Position numbers and translations under genes: made by a program. From Algimonas porphyrae (GTDB lineage Bacteria > Pseudomonadota > Alphaproteobacteria > Caulobacterales > Maricaulaceae): a stretch of DNA of 64,000 nucleotides. Under the pieces are notes generated by a model. That model saw only the letters and a program-made list of their open reading frames with translations. It did not search any database and was not told where the DNA came from. Positions 37,801 to 46,695 of the stretch are shown here, one piece after another; position 1 is the stretch's first letter, and every line of letters begins with the position of its first letter. Location: assembly GCF_041429795.1 (NCBI RefSeq), contig NZ_CP163424.1, positions 870,001-934,000 of the forward strand. The letters are read 5' to 3'.

Positions 37801-39342
37801 TTACGGGGCTGCGCTCACCTGTGCCGCGCGCTGCGCGTCGACATTGGCACGCAGATTGTCGATGACACGCTGATCCGTGGGCCGGATGGTCCAGCGCTCG
37901 GCGAAATCGAGCACATGTTCGGCATGGTCGAATCTTTTTTCATAGATCAGGGCGGGAACCATCATCATGGACAGGCTCGGCATGCGCAAATGGGTCTGTT
38001 CTTTGATCAGCCAGTCGAGCGACGCCCGGGCGGCTTCCGGTAGACGGTTATTGATCGGCGCTGTGGCCGCAACGCGAAACAGATGCAGTTCCGCATCATG
38101 GGGCTGCGAGGCGAGGGCCTGAATGGCGGCGTCTTCCGCTGCGATCCAGCGGGCCTGATCGGTTTGTCGTTCGGCCATGGCGCGATAGGCGGATTTGACG
38201 TTCAGTTTCAGCGCGGCAGGATGCGCCGGATCGCGCGCAAGTATGTCCGCGATGATCATGTCAGCCGCCGTCCAGTCTCCGGCTTTCCAGTGCCACAGCG
38301 CCTCGGCGAATTGTTGATCGAGGCTGGGCTCCCGGTCGGGTCGACCCACTTGAGCGCGCAACCGCTCGATCAGGTGGGCATTCTGGCGGCTGTCCCGGCC
38401 ATGCGACAGGATCAGGCGCAGATGGTTGAGCGCGATGTCATCCGCTGTTGGTGTCCGCGATGTCAGTCGTTGCAACAGACCGGGAATGGGGCGGCCCTGC
38501 AGGTCATTGGCCCGGCCCGAAAATTCCTGTCGGACTTCCGCTTCGAGCCGGTCATAGCGCAAGCCGAATTCTTGCTCGAAACTGTCTTCGCTATCGGTCG
38601 CCGGATGCCAGCGATCGACGAAGCGGTGAATGCGGGCAAGGCCGTCCGGCCTGTCCATGATGAAGTGGGCCAGGGCCCAGCTCTGCCCGTAATAAAGCCG
38701 TTGCGCCCAGAATTCCGATGGTGCCGGAATGGTGCGGAAGTCGGGATAGCGGGCCATGCTTTCGATGACCGTTCGCATCGGCAGCCAGGTGCGCGTATCG
38801 GACAGAAGATCTTGTTCGGGCAAGGCGCGACCAAAGCGGCTCTGACCGTCCTGTGTCTGCTCGAATGTCGCATAATATTCCGCCAGCCCCTCGCCGAGCC
38901 AGATCGGCAGTTTGCGAGGATAATGCATCTCCAGAATATGATGGACGAACTCATGTCTGAGGACGAGGCGCAGTCCGCCCGGGTCGAGCGCATTGCCGAG
39001 CAGCGCTTCGGGGTCTTCGCTATAGCCGATGACGATGTCGTTGCCCGCCGCGCTCTGGCGGTAGATGGCCGCCGTAATGCCGCCCGGAGAAATGGCCGCG
39101 AAAACGTCGAGGTCGCGGATGATGTTCAGGCGCAGCGGCGGCTCATCCGCATCGGGCTGCAACCCCAGATCGGCCATGACAGCGAGGCGGAACTGCTCCA
39201 GATCGGACAGCAGGGCGGCGGCATCGACCGGCGCTTCGGAGATCAGAACGAAGTGGTCGGAGCGCGCCTCGACGGCTTGCGCCAGCGCCGGCAGGGCTGC
39301 GCTCAACCAGATCAGGATCGGCAACAGAAAACGGATCATCAT
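37801..39342 (-). CDS. secreted gluzincin-like metalloprotease-type protein with TPR-like tail
   Basis: 513 residues from the ATG at 39342 (a second ATG follows directly). The signal peptide is MMIRFLLPILIWLSAALPAL, cleaved after ALA. The zinc site HEFVHH is in RLVLRHEFVHHILEMH, with the third ligand region GEGLAEYYATF about 20 residues later, as in DUF1570 and peptidase MA-like proteins. The C-terminal 200 residues are helical with a TPR-like rhythm (ADMIIADILARDPAHPAALK). Probably a periplasmic peptidase; target unknown. It is convergent with rplT. Confidence 0.85.
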   Translation of the reverse strand: MMIRFLLPILIWLSAALPALAQAVEARSDHFVLISEAPVDAAALLSDLEQFRLAVMADLGLQPDADEPPLRLNIIRDLDVFAAISPGGITAAIYRQSAAGNDIVIGYSEDPEALLGNALDPGGLRLVLRHEFVHHILEMHYPRKLPIWLGEGLAEYYATFEQTQDGQSRFGRALPEQDLLSDTRTWLPMRTVIESMARYPDFRTIPAPSEFWAQRLYYGQSWALAHFIMDRPDGLARIHRFVDRWHPATDSEDSFEQEFGLRYDRLEAEVRQEFSGRANDLQGRPIPGLLQRLTSRTPTADDIALNHLRLILSHGRDSRQNAHLIERLRAQVGRPDREPSLDQQFAEALWHWKAGDWTAADMIIADILARDPAHPAALKLNVKSAYRAMAERQTDQARWIAAEDAAIQALASQPHDAELHLFRVAATAPINNRLPEAARASLDWLIKEQTHLRMPSLSMMMVPALIYEKRFDHAEHVLDFAERWTIRPTDQRVIDNLRANVDAQRAAQVSAAP

Positions 39343-39423
39343 GAAATAGTGCAACACCAACACCCCCAGGCGCAAATGACGCTTCCGTTAGGGTTGGTCT
39401 CAGCCTGTCTCGCAGCGATCTGG

Positions 39424-39452
39424 TTGACAAGACTTGTCCGCAGCCCTAGTAG
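39424..39452 (+). promoter_or_regulatory. promoter of ffh-rpsP
   Basis: TTGACA at 39424-39429 and TAGTAG at 39447-39452, spacing 17 bases. The consensus -35 supports it. The leader would be about 135 bases. Confidence 0.6.
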
Positions 39453-39594
39453 CCGCCCACTTTCGCGCAGGACTAATCTTGCGCTCCGCGCTGTGCATGA
39501 TGCAGACGGGGTCCCGGAGCCGACGAGTTTTCGTTCGCTGCCGGCCTTTTCGCATTGTCTGATCACAGTGTTTCGAATTGGAGACGTCAGAGAC

Positions 39595-41193
39595 TTGTTT
39601 GAAGCTCTTGGAGATCGATTAGGCGGTGTTTTCGACACGCTGACGGGTCGCGGCGCGCTGACAGAGCGCGACGTGGACGCAGCCATGCGCGAAATCCGCA
39701 AGGCGCTGCTCGAAGCCGATGTCGCCCTGCCGGTCGTCAAGCAGTTCGTCGCCAAGGTGCGGGAAGAAGCTGTCGGCGAGCGCGTCATCAAGGCGGTCAA
39801 ACCCGGTCAGCAGGTCGTCAAGATCGTCAATGATGCGCTGATCCAGACGCTGGGTGGCACATTGTCAGAAGACGATGCCGACATGGCGGCGGTCCGTGCC
39901 GCCTCGGAACTCAATCTCAATGCCAAACCACCCGTCGTCATTCTGATGGCGGGTCTGCAAGGTTCCGGCAAGACGACGACGACGGGCAAGCTGGCGCTCT
40001 ATCTGCGCGAGCGCGCCAAGAAGAAGGTCATGCTCGCCTCGCTCGATACGAACCGTCCGGCGGCGATGGATCAGCTCGGCATGCTGGCGGACAAATCCGG
40101 CACGGGCTTCCTGCCGATCGTCAAGGGCCAATCGGCCGTCGAGATCACGCAGCGCGCCCTCAAGGAAGCGGCTAAAGGCGGCTATGACGTGCTGTTCCTC
40201 GACACGGCGGGCCGGACCACGATCAATGAAGAACTGATGGCGGAAGTCATCGAGGTCGCGCGCATCGCGCAGCCGACCGAGACGCTGCTTGTCGCCGATG
40301 CGCTGACCGGGCAGGATGCGGTGGAAACGGCGGCGCGCTTCAACGAAGCCCTGCCGCTGACCGGTCTGGTCCTGACGCGGATTGATGGTGATGGCCGCGG
40401 CGGTGCGGCGCTTTCAATGAAGGCTGTCACGGGCCTGCCGATCAAGTTCCTCGGTACGGGCGAGAAACTGGACGGGCTGGAACAGTTCGATGCCGAACGG
40501 CTGGCGGGGCGCATTCTGGGACAGGGCGACGTGGTCGCGCTGGTCGAGAAGGCGAGCGCGCTGATCGACGAAAAGGACGCGGCGCGCGCGGCCGAAAAGA
40601 TGGCCAAGGGCGAGTTCGATCTCGACGATCTGGCCAATCAGCTTGGCCAGATGTCCAAGCTCGGCGGTATGGGCGGAATCATGAAATTGCTGCCCGGCAT
40701 GGGCAAGATGAAGAAGCAGATGGACGCCATGGGCGGCGTCGATGACAATTTGCTCTCGCGTCAACGCGCCGTCATCCTGTCCATGACCCCGTGGGAACGC
40801 AAAAACCCCAAACTCATCAAGGCGTCGCGCAAGAAGCGGATCGCCGCCGGTTCAGGCGTACAGGTCTCCGAAGTCAACAAGCTGCTGAAGATGCACCGTC
40901 AGATGTCCGACATGATGAAAAAGATGGGCAAGGGCGGGATGGCTGGAATGGCCGCGCAGATGGCGGGCATGCCCGGCATGCCTAAGGGTGCGATGAAGGG
41001 CCTTGGCGGCGGAATGGGCGGCATGCCCAACCCTGCCGACATGGACCCGGCTCAGCTCGAAGAACTCAAGAAACAGATGGGCTCCAGCCTGCCGGGTCTC
41101 GGCAAACTCCCTGGACTGGGCGGAGGTGGCCTCCCCGGTCTCGGTGGTGGCGGCCTTCCCGGTTTGGGTGGCAGTCCGAAATTCAAGAAATAA
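39595..41193 (+). CDS. ffh: signal recognition particle protein Ffh
   Basis: 532 residues from the TTG at 39595, so the protein begins MFEALGDRLGGVFDTLTGRG as Ffh proteins do. GGAGA lies about ten bases upstream. A GTG at 39568 is an alternative, and the 500 codons open further upstream are antisense to the protease gene and not part of the protein. The G domain has MAGLQGSGKTTTTGKLA (P-loop), DTAGR and TRIDGDGRGG. The Met-rich M domain binds 4.5S RNA and signal peptides. The tail has three copies of PGLGGGGL, longer than in E. coli. Confidence 0.96.
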   Translation: MFEALGDRLGGVFDTLTGRGALTERDVDAAMREIRKALLEADVALPVVKQFVAKVREEAVGERVIKAVKPGQQVVKIVNDALIQTLGGTLSEDDADMAAVRAASELNLNAKPPVVILMAGLQGSGKTTTTGKLALYLRERAKKKVMLASLDTNRPAAMDQLGMLADKSGTGFLPIVKGQSAVEITQRALKEAAKGGYDVLFLDTAGRTTINEELMAEVIEVARIAQPTETLLVADALTGQDAVETAARFNEALPLTGLVLTRIDGDGRGGAALSMKAVTGLPIKFLGTGEKLDGLEQFDAERLAGRILGQGDVVALVEKASALIDEKDAARAAEKMAKGEFDLDDLANQLGQMSKLGGMGGIMKLLPGMGKMKKQMDAMGGVDDNLLSRQRAVILSMTPWERKNPKLIKASRKKRIAAGSGVQVSEVNKLLKMHRQMSDMMKKMGKGGMAGMAAQMAGMPGMPKGAMKGLGGGMGGMPNPADMDPAQLEELKKQMGSSLPGLGKLPGLGGGGLPGLGGGGLPGLGGSPKFKK

Positions 41194-41224
41194 CCAAACT
41201 CAGAACTCACTTTAAGGAAACATC

Positions 41225-41710
41225 ATGGCTCTGAAACTTCGTCTCGCCCGTCACGGCGCGAAAAAACGTCCCTTTTATCGTATCGTCGTCGCCGACTCGC
41301 GTTCTCCGCGCGATGGTCGCTTCATCGAAATCGTCGGACGCTACAATCCGATGCTGGCCAAGGACGACGAAAATCGCGTCCAGCTGGAAGTCGACAAGAT
41401 CAAGGAATGGCTTGGTAAGGGTGCACGCCCAACTGACCGCGTCGCGCGCTTCCTCGGTGCTGCCGGCCTGTGGGAATGGAAAGCTGGCAACAACCCTGAA
41501 AAAGGCAAGCCCGGCGAGAAAGCGCTAGAGCGCCTGGAAGAGAAAAAGGAAAAGGCTGAAGCCCGCGCCGAAGCCGAGAAGGAAGCCAAGGCGGCTGCTG
41601 AAGAAGCTAAAAAGGCCGCCGACGAAGCCGCCAAGGCCGCTGCCGAAGAAGCCAAGAACGCGCCTGCTGAAGACACGCCTGCGGAAGACGCGAAAAACGA
41701 AGAAGAGTAG
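41225..41710 (+). CDS. rpsP: ribosomal protein bS16 with long acidic/basic tail
   Basis: 161 residues. The first 80 are a normal S16 ([20 protein letters not shown]). The last 70 form an Ala/Glu/Lys-rich helix ([20 protein letters not shown]), an extension seen in several alphaproteobacterial S16 proteins. It starts 31 bases after ffh. The usual rimM-trmD-rplS neighbours do not follow; a terminator and the convergent nitroreductase gene do. Confidence 0.95.
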   Translation: MALKLRLARHGAKKRPFYRIVVADSRSPRDGRFIEIVGRYNPMLAKDDENRVQLEVDKIKEWLGKGARPTDRVARFLGAAGLWEWKAGNNPEKGKPGEKALERLEEKKEKAEARAEAEKEAKAAAEEAKKAADEAAKAAAEEAKNAPAEDTPAEDAKNEEE

Positions 41711-41736
41711 ATTTTTCGACGCGTGCTTTACGAATG

Positions 41737-41764
41737 AAAGACCGCCCAATGGGCGGTCTTTTTT
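41737..41764 (+). terminator. terminator after rpsP
   Basis: AGACCGCCC-AAT-GGGCGGTCT followed by a run of T residues, 26 bases after the stop. Confidence 0.9.
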
Positions 41765-41772
41765 ATTGGCTC

Positions 41773-41825
41773 AGCGCTTCCGTCAGCGCTGCGCGCGGAC
41801 ACCTTGCCGGTTAAGCGGAAGCGCT
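41773..41825. repeat. 10-base inverted repeat between convergent genes
   Basis: AGCGCTTCCG and CGGAAGCGCT are perfect arms separated by 33 bases. It lies between rpsP and the nitroreductase 3' ends and may act on minus-strand transcript ends. Confidence 0.5.
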
Positions 41826-41840
41826 GCGTCCCCTAATAGA

Positions 41841-42512
41841 CTAGCTGAAAAACTTGACGCCATCCTCCAGCGCTACCCGGTCCGTGCGGCAATCATTCGC
41901 ATCGTGGTCATCGGCGTAACCGAAGCTCATGCCGAACAAGATGCCCTGTTCGTCGGGGATACCGAGCAGGTTTTTCACAGGGGCCGGGAATTGTCCCAGC
42001 GCACCCTGCATGCAGGACTGGATGCCGTTTTCTTCCAGCAGAAGGCTGAGCGTCTGGGCGTAAATGCCGACATCGACGGCACCCATAATGTCGAGATATT
42101 TTTCCATCGCGAAGAAAGCTCCGTGCGGCGCACCGAAGAATTGCCAATTGCGGCCCATGGCCTGCATGCGCGCGGGCTTGTCTTCGCGTTCAATCCCCAT
42201 TGCACCGTAAAGCGCCATGGCGGAGCCCCATTGGCGGTCCTTGTGGACGCCCTGATATCTGACGTTCCAGGCAAATTCCGGCGACGGCCCCTTGCCGCTC
42301 ATCACTTCGGCCAGCATCGCGTTGGAGACTTTATCCTTCATCTCGCCCGAGACAACATAGACCTGCCAGGGCTGCGTGTTGCAGTTCGATGCGGCCTTCA
42401 GGCTTTCGGCGAAAATGTCGTTCAGCAAAGCCTGGGGTACGGGGTCGGGTTTGAATCCCCGCGCGGAGTAGCGGCTGGATAGGAGATCGGCGATGGTCGT
42501 TTTCATGGTCAT
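41841..42512 (-). CDS. nitroreductase family oxidoreductase
   Basis: 223 residues from the ATG at 42512; an ATG two codons later is equally likely, and neither has a clear ribosome site. The FMN-binding segments are LLSSRYSARGFKPDPVP, AASNCNTQPWQVYVVSG and the C-terminal GILFGMSFGYAD. The family reduces nitroaromatics, quinones or flavins with NAD(P)H. The substrate cannot be told. Alone or last in a loose run with the secreted protein gene 82 bases upstream. Confidence 0.9.
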   Translation of the reverse strand: MTMKTTIADLLSSRYSARGFKPDPVPQALLNDIFAESLKAASNCNTQPWQVYVVSGEMKDKVSNAMLAEVMSGKGPSPEFAWNVRYQGVHKDRQWGSAMALYGAMGIEREDKPARMQAMGRNWQFFGAPHGAFFAMEKYLDIMGAVDVGIYAQTLSLLLEENGIQSCMQGALGQFPAPVKNLLGIPDEQGILFGMSFGYADDHDANDCRTDRVALEDGVKFFS

Positions 42513-42594
42513 TTTAGGGGCGGGCTTTCGCATCAGAAGGAAGGGCGACGCAATTGGTTGCAAACGCGTCTGTCAGGGGTGATCGTGGGGCAGG

Positions 42595-43089
42595 TCAGCC
42601 TGCGCGCACAAGCTCGAAGACGGCTGTCAGGGTCGCAATAAAGGCCTCGCGGTCCTGTCCCATCTGTGCGTCCGTTTTATTCACTTCCGCGCAATTATTG
42701 ATCGCCATGACGTGGTCCATATAGAGCCTGTCCGGTTCCATGGTCGAAGTGGTGAAGCCCTGCCGCAGAGCCGTTTCATTCTGCGCCATCATCTGGTCGA
42801 CCTTGGCCTTGTCCCAGCCAAAGGCCTTGGAGTCAGCATAGGTTTTGGCCATGCCGTCCTGGACGATCTGGCGCTGGGCTTTCGCGAATGCTGTGAAGGC
42901 CTCGCTCGCCTCCATCCGAAGCGGATCGGTAAAGCGGCTGTCGGATTTGACGGTCTTGGCCGCTTCTTCCAACCAGACGGCACAATTACCCGGTTGCGCG
43001 GCCTTGGCGTGAGCGAGGCTCGGGACCATGACCGCCGTCAATGTGAGTGCCGAGACAAGCGTGGCGGCTGAGAAGAGAAGTTGTTTCAC
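42595..43089 (-). CDS. secreted protein, unknown function
   Basis: 164 residues. The signal peptide (KQLLFSAATLVSALTLTAV) is cleaved after AHA near residue 28. The mature part is helical with Cys near residues 37 and 132, probably one disulfide. No family is recognised. It starts three bases after the enoyl-CoA hydratase stop, so it belongs to the caiB-ech unit. Confidence 0.75.
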   Translation of the reverse strand: MKQLLFSAATLVSALTLTAVMVPSLAHAKAAQPGNCAVWLEEAAKTVKSDSRFTDPLRMEASEAFTAFAKAQRQIVQDGMAKTYADSKAFGWDKAKVDQMMAQNETALRQGFTTSTMEPDRLYMDHVMAINNCAEVNKTDAQMGQDREAFIATLTAVFELVRAG

Positions 43090-43092
43090 GAT

Positions 43093-43890
43093 TTACCGTC
43101 CTTTGAAATCGGGTTTGCGTTTCTGAACGAAGGCCATGATGCCTTCGCGGGAATCGTCCGTATTGGCCATGATCATCTGATGCTCAGATTCGAGCCTGGC
43201 CGTCTGTTCCTGTGTGGAATGCGTGGCTTCGCGCATGATTCTTTTCAGAGATCGCAGCGCGAGGGGCGCTTTTTCGGCCAGAGACTGCGCCCATGCGATC
43301 GCGTCCATGCGCAGGTCGCCGGCTGGCACGACCTTGTTGACCATGCCGGCCTCCAGACAGGTTCGGGCGTCCAGCCGCGTGCCTTCGGCCATGGCCGCGA
43401 AGGCCCGCTTATAACCGAGATGATGCAGATAGAACCAGCTGGCACCACCATCCGGGACCAAGCCGATGCCGATAAAAGGCGAGAAGATGGTGGCATCATC
43501 CGCCATCACGGCCAGATCGGACCCCAGTGCGAGTCCAAGCGCGACGCCGCCGGCGAAGCCATTAATGGCGGCGATATAGATCTTGTCTGACTTGGCGATG
43601 CCGTCGACCAGCGGTTTATAGTCCCGGATCGAATTGTCGAATTGGCCATGTTCGGATGCAAAACTGGCGCTTTCCTTCAAGTCGGTCCCGGACGAAAAGG
43701 CGCGGCCCGATCCGGTCAGAACGACGACACGGACCTGATCATCATGTTCTGCCCTGGTCTGGGCTGCGCGAAGGGCTTTGCGGACGGCCTTGTTCATCGC
43801 GTTCATCACCTCGGGACGGTTCAGCGTGATGATGGCGACATGGCCGTCCATTTCATAGGAGACGAGGTCCGAAGCGCTTTGATCTGACAT
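43093..43890 (-). CDS. enoyl-CoA hydratase/isomerase family protein
   Basis: 265 residues, crotonase fold. The CoA-binding oxyanion segments are VLTGSGRAFSSGTDLKE and INGFAGGVALGLALGSDLA, with a catalytic-type Glu region missing the usual first Glu (a Gly/Val series) and DDATIFSPFIGIGLVPDGG following. It acts in a fatty- or aromatic-acid CoA pathway. It starts two bases after the CoA-transferase stop. Confidence 0.9.
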   Translation of the reverse strand: MSDQSASDLVSYEMDGHVAIITLNRPEVMNAMNKAVRKALRAAQTRAEHDDQVRVVVLTGSGRAFSSGTDLKESASFASEHGQFDNSIRDYKPLVDGIAKSDKIYIAAINGFAGGVALGLALGSDLAVMADDATIFSPFIGIGLVPDGGASWFYLHHLGYKRAFAAMAEGTRLDARTCLEAGMVNKVVPAGDLRMDAIAWAQSLAEKAPLALRSLKRIMREATHSTQEQTARLESEHQMIMANTDDSREGIMAFVQKRKPDFKGR

Positions 43891-43892
43891 GT

Positions 43893-45029
43893 CTACTCCG
43901 ACAGGATCTTGGTCTGAATGAGGGTGGAGACGCGGTCTGCATTGTAACCGAGCAGGCGGGTGACCGCATCGCGGCCGCCATTGATGACAGGCAAGACCGG
44001 GTCCGGCACATCATAATGTCCGCCAAAGACCGGGGCTGGGCGCGGGTGCACATAGTGGCCGTGCCGTTCAAGTCCGCCGCGCGCGCGGTTCTGCGGGTGA
44101 TCGGGGGCTTCCGTATAGTCCAGCACGGGCGTGACGCAGGCGTCCGACCCATCAAAGCGTGCGGCCCAGTGATCGCGCGTGTGCGTCTTGAATAGGGCTT
44201 CGAGCCTTGCATGCTGTTTTGCATGTTCGCGCTTGTCCATCTGGTCGCCGAAATCGCCTGGATCGATCTCCAGCAAGCGCAGAAATTCGGCGAAGAATTG
44301 CGGCTCGATACAGCCGACGGCCATGAACTTACCGTCCGATGTCGCGTAGCAGCGATAAAAAGGCATGCCGCCATCCAGCAGGTTGGTGTCACGCTCCGGC
44401 GTCCATTGTCCGAGCCCGGCCAGCGTGTGGAACAGGCCCATCAGACTGTTCGTCCCGTCGATCATGGCCGCGTCAATGACATCGCCGCGCCCCGTGCGCT
44501 CAGCCTGCAGCAATGCGGCGAGCACGCCCATCACCAGAAACAGGGTGCCGCCACCATAATCGCCGATAATGTTCAAGGGCGGCGGCGGCGGTTCGCCTTC
44601 GCGCCCCATGGCGGCGAGAGCCCCGGTAATGGCGATATAATTGAGGTCGTGCCCTGCCGTCTTCGCCCAGGGTCCAGTCTGGCCCCAGCCGGTCATGCGG
44701 CCATAGACCAGCTTCGCATTGCGCGCGTGGCAGGCATCCGGGCCGATGCCAAGCCGCTCGACAACGCCGGGACGCAAGCCTTCGATCAGCGCGTCGCTGC
44801 GTTCGACAAGATCGAGCAGGACTGCCACCCCGTCCGGCTGACGCAGATCGATCGCGATCGATGTCTTGCCCCGGTCATGTACGGTCGGAACGGCAAAGCC
44901 GGGCCGGTTCACGAGTATGACCTCCGCGCCCATATCGGCCAGCAACATGCCCGCATAGGGGCAGGGGCCGATACCAGCCAGTTCGACGATGCGGTAGCCC
45001 GATAGGGGCGCTGACGGAGGGCTTGCCAT
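43893..45029 (-). CDS. CaiB/BaiF (class III) CoA-transferase
   Basis: 378 residues. It opens with the family signature (GYRIVELAGIGPCPYAGMLLADMGAEVI, first 20 residues most conserved). The catalytic Asp of class III transferases is expected near GHDLNYIAITGALAAMG. It resembles alpha-methylacyl-CoA racemase, which inverts methyl-branched acyl-CoAs. With the crotonase gene behind it, a branched-chain or bile/sterol-type acid pathway is plausible but unproven. Confidence 0.9.
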   Translation of the reverse strand: MASPPSAPLSGYRIVELAGIGPCPYAGMLLADMGAEVILVNRPGFAVPTVHDRGKTSIAIDLRQPDGVAVLLDLVERSDALIEGLRPGVVERLGIGPDACHARNAKLVYGRMTGWGQTGPWAKTAGHDLNYIAITGALAAMGREGEPPPPPLNIIGDYGGGTLFLVMGVLAALLQAERTGRGDVIDAAMIDGTNSLMGLFHTLAGLGQWTPERDTNLLDGGMPFYRCYATSDGKFMAVGCIEPQFFAEFLRLLEIDPGDFGDQMDKREHAKQHARLEALFKTHTRDHWAARFDGSDACVTPVLDYTEAPDHPQNRARGGLERHGHYVHPRPAPVFGGHYDVPDPVLPVINGGRDAVTRLLGYNADRVSTLIQTKILSE

Positions 45030-45121
45030 ATGCGCGCTTTAACGGCCTTGGCGAGCGGCGCAACAGACCGACGCCACTCATCCGGGCTCTGATGCCGCGG
45101 CATGGGTTTGACGGTGCGTGT

Positions 45122-46285
45122 CTATGGGTCGGATTTGATTTCCTGCAGCACTGATTTGGCATTATCGACAAAGGGATGGAGTTGCTGCGCCCACAGACTT
45201 TTGGGCGGCGGGTCATGCAGCACGCCGTACCCATCTGGAAACGTGTCCGGATTGTAGTAGGAGCCGAACAGCCTGTCGAACCAGACGACATAGGTGCCGT
45301 AATTCATATTGATCGCGGCCTCGGCCTTGGCGTGATGCCAGTGATGGAATTTGGGTGTGCACAGGCCGATCCGCTCCATCCAGCGCAAGTCCCAACCCAG
45401 ATTGGCATGCAGCCATGTCGCGTGAAACGAAGCGAAGACGATATAGGCGCTGATCGGACCGGGTTCGAAACCGAGCGTAGTGATGACCAGCAATCCAGCG
45501 GTGCGGGTGATGATGGGTTCCAGGAAGTTGAAGCGCGATCCGGCCAGCCAGTCCATCACATCGGTGCTATGATGGACGCTGTGAATTTTCCAGAAAAAGT
45601 CGGTCGTGTGATAGAGCCGATGAACGCCGTAGACGAGCATATCGACGGCCAGCAGCAGACCGAAAAATTGCACAATGAAGGGCAGGTCGGCAATGAAAGC
45701 CCCGACCATCGGAACGATCATCCAGCCAAGATAGTCATGAACGATCAGATTGGCGATCAGCAGGTAGAACCCGATCAGACAGTGATTGAGCGCGAAATGC
45801 TTGATGTCATGCAGCCAGCCTGCGCGAAACACGGATTGCTCCGCCCGGAAAGGGGCCAGCCGCTCCAGCGCGATAAACAGACCGCCGCTCGTCAGAAGGC
45901 CGATGATAAACCAGTCCAGACCCAGATAGGGCGCACCGTCCAGTATTGGCCCGGTCTTCACACTTGGACCGCCCAGCAGCAGGGCCAGCGCAATCAGACC
46001 CATGCCGCTCCAGGCAATCCGGCGACCGGCCTGACGATAGAGGGCAAAGCAGCCGAAGGCGGCCCCGATGAACAGGCCAAGACCCAGCAGCGTTCGGAGC
46101 AGATTGGGATCATAGATCGCGCGCAGGTCGGGCGTCGTCAGATAGCTGGGAAACAGGAAGGCGAGAACGCTCAGCAAGCCAAGCCCGCCCATTAGCAGGC
46201 AAATCACCGCACTATAGCGGCCATCCCCGATCGTCGCGAGCTGAGGGTGCCTCTGACGATGCCTTTGGGGCGACCGGTCGGTCAT
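45122..46285 (-). CDS. sterol-desaturase/fatty-acid-hydroxylase family membrane protein
   Basis: 387 residues from the ATG at 46285, with GGGAGAG just upstream; an earlier in-frame TTG adds five residues. About seven membrane spans. The di-iron histidine boxes are HRLYHTTDFFWKIHSVHHST, then HATWLHANLGW and FHHWHHAKAEA. The family hydroxylates or desaturates lipids. It follows yiaA by 63 bases on the same strand, so it probably belongs to the psp-like operon and may alter membrane lipids under the same signal. Confidence 0.9.
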   Translation of the reverse strand: MTDRSPQRHRQRHPQLATIGDGRYSAVICLLMGGLGLLSVLAFLFPSYLTTPDLRAIYDPNLLRTLLGLGLFIGAAFGCFALYRQAGRRIAWSGMGLIALALLLGGPSVKTGPILDGAPYLGLDWFIIGLLTSGGLFIALERLAPFRAEQSVFRAGWLHDIKHFALNHCLIGFYLLIANLIVHDYLGWMIVPMVGAFIADLPFIVQFFGLLLAVDMLVYGVHRLYHTTDFFWKIHSVHHSTDVMDWLAGSRFNFLEPIITRTAGLLVITTLGFEPGPISAYIVFASFHATWLHANLGWDLRWMERIGLCTPKFHHWHHAKAEAAINMNYGTYVVWFDRLFGSYYNPDTFPDGYGVLHDPPPKSLWAQQLHPFVDNAKSVLQEIKSDP

Positions 46286-46348
46286 GATGCTCTCTCCCAA
46301 TCCTGTTCCCGGCCCACATTTTTGCGAGCGGGCCGGGAGCAGCGAGGT

Positions 46349-46618
46349 CTAGCCGCCTGCTTTTTCCGCATATTCGGACAGGAGTTGATCCTGCTTCGCG
46401 CGGGCGATTTTCTCGAAGGTCATATCCTGCATGCGGATATCCGTGAGCGTCTTGACCAGTGTGATCAGCGATCCGGCGAGGAACACGATCCCCATGGCCA
46501 GATAGCCCTTGGTCGCGATGTTGACGGGCATGAGGACCAGACTCGCGCCGAGCATGCCGAAGGCCGTGATGACGCAGAGATAGTTGAAGTGGATCCAGGT
46601 TTTCGAATGTTCGAGCAT
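46349..46618 (-). CDS. YiaA/YiaB two-helix membrane protein
   Basis: 89 residues. The first two hydrophobic helices (NYLCVITAFGMLGASLVLM; GYLAMGIVFLAGSLITLVK) match the YiaAB domain, followed by a charged helical tail (FEKIARAKQDQLLSEYAEK). Function unknown. It sits 77 bases after the PspA-like gene, and a GGTGA repeat lies in the gap before its start. Confidence 0.88.
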   Translation of the reverse strand: MLEHSKTWIHFNYLCVITAFGMLGASLVLMPVNIATKGYLAMGIVFLAGSLITLVKTLTDIRMQDMTFEKIARAKQDQLLSEYAEKAGG

Positions 46619-46647
46619 GGTTGGGCTCCTGTGGGTCTATGTGTAAC

Positions 46648-46667
46648 GGTGAGGTGAGGTGAGGTGA
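46648..46667. repeat. pentanucleotide repeat GGTGA x4
   Basis: Four perfect copies of GGTGA and a degenerate fifth (GGGGA). It lies 30-50 bases upstream of the yiaA start, between the PspA-like stop and yiaA. Slippage would alter the spacer length, not a reading frame. Confidence 0.8.
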
Positions 46668-46695
46668 GGGGATCTGAGATGAATAGCTTGCGCGG

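Noticed and set aside
38083-39594. Plus-strand open frame continuous with ffh for 504 codons upstream
   Set aside because: It is antisense to the metalloprotease-like gene. Ffh homology begins exactly at the TTG at 39595 with a ribosome site before it; the upstream part has no family features.
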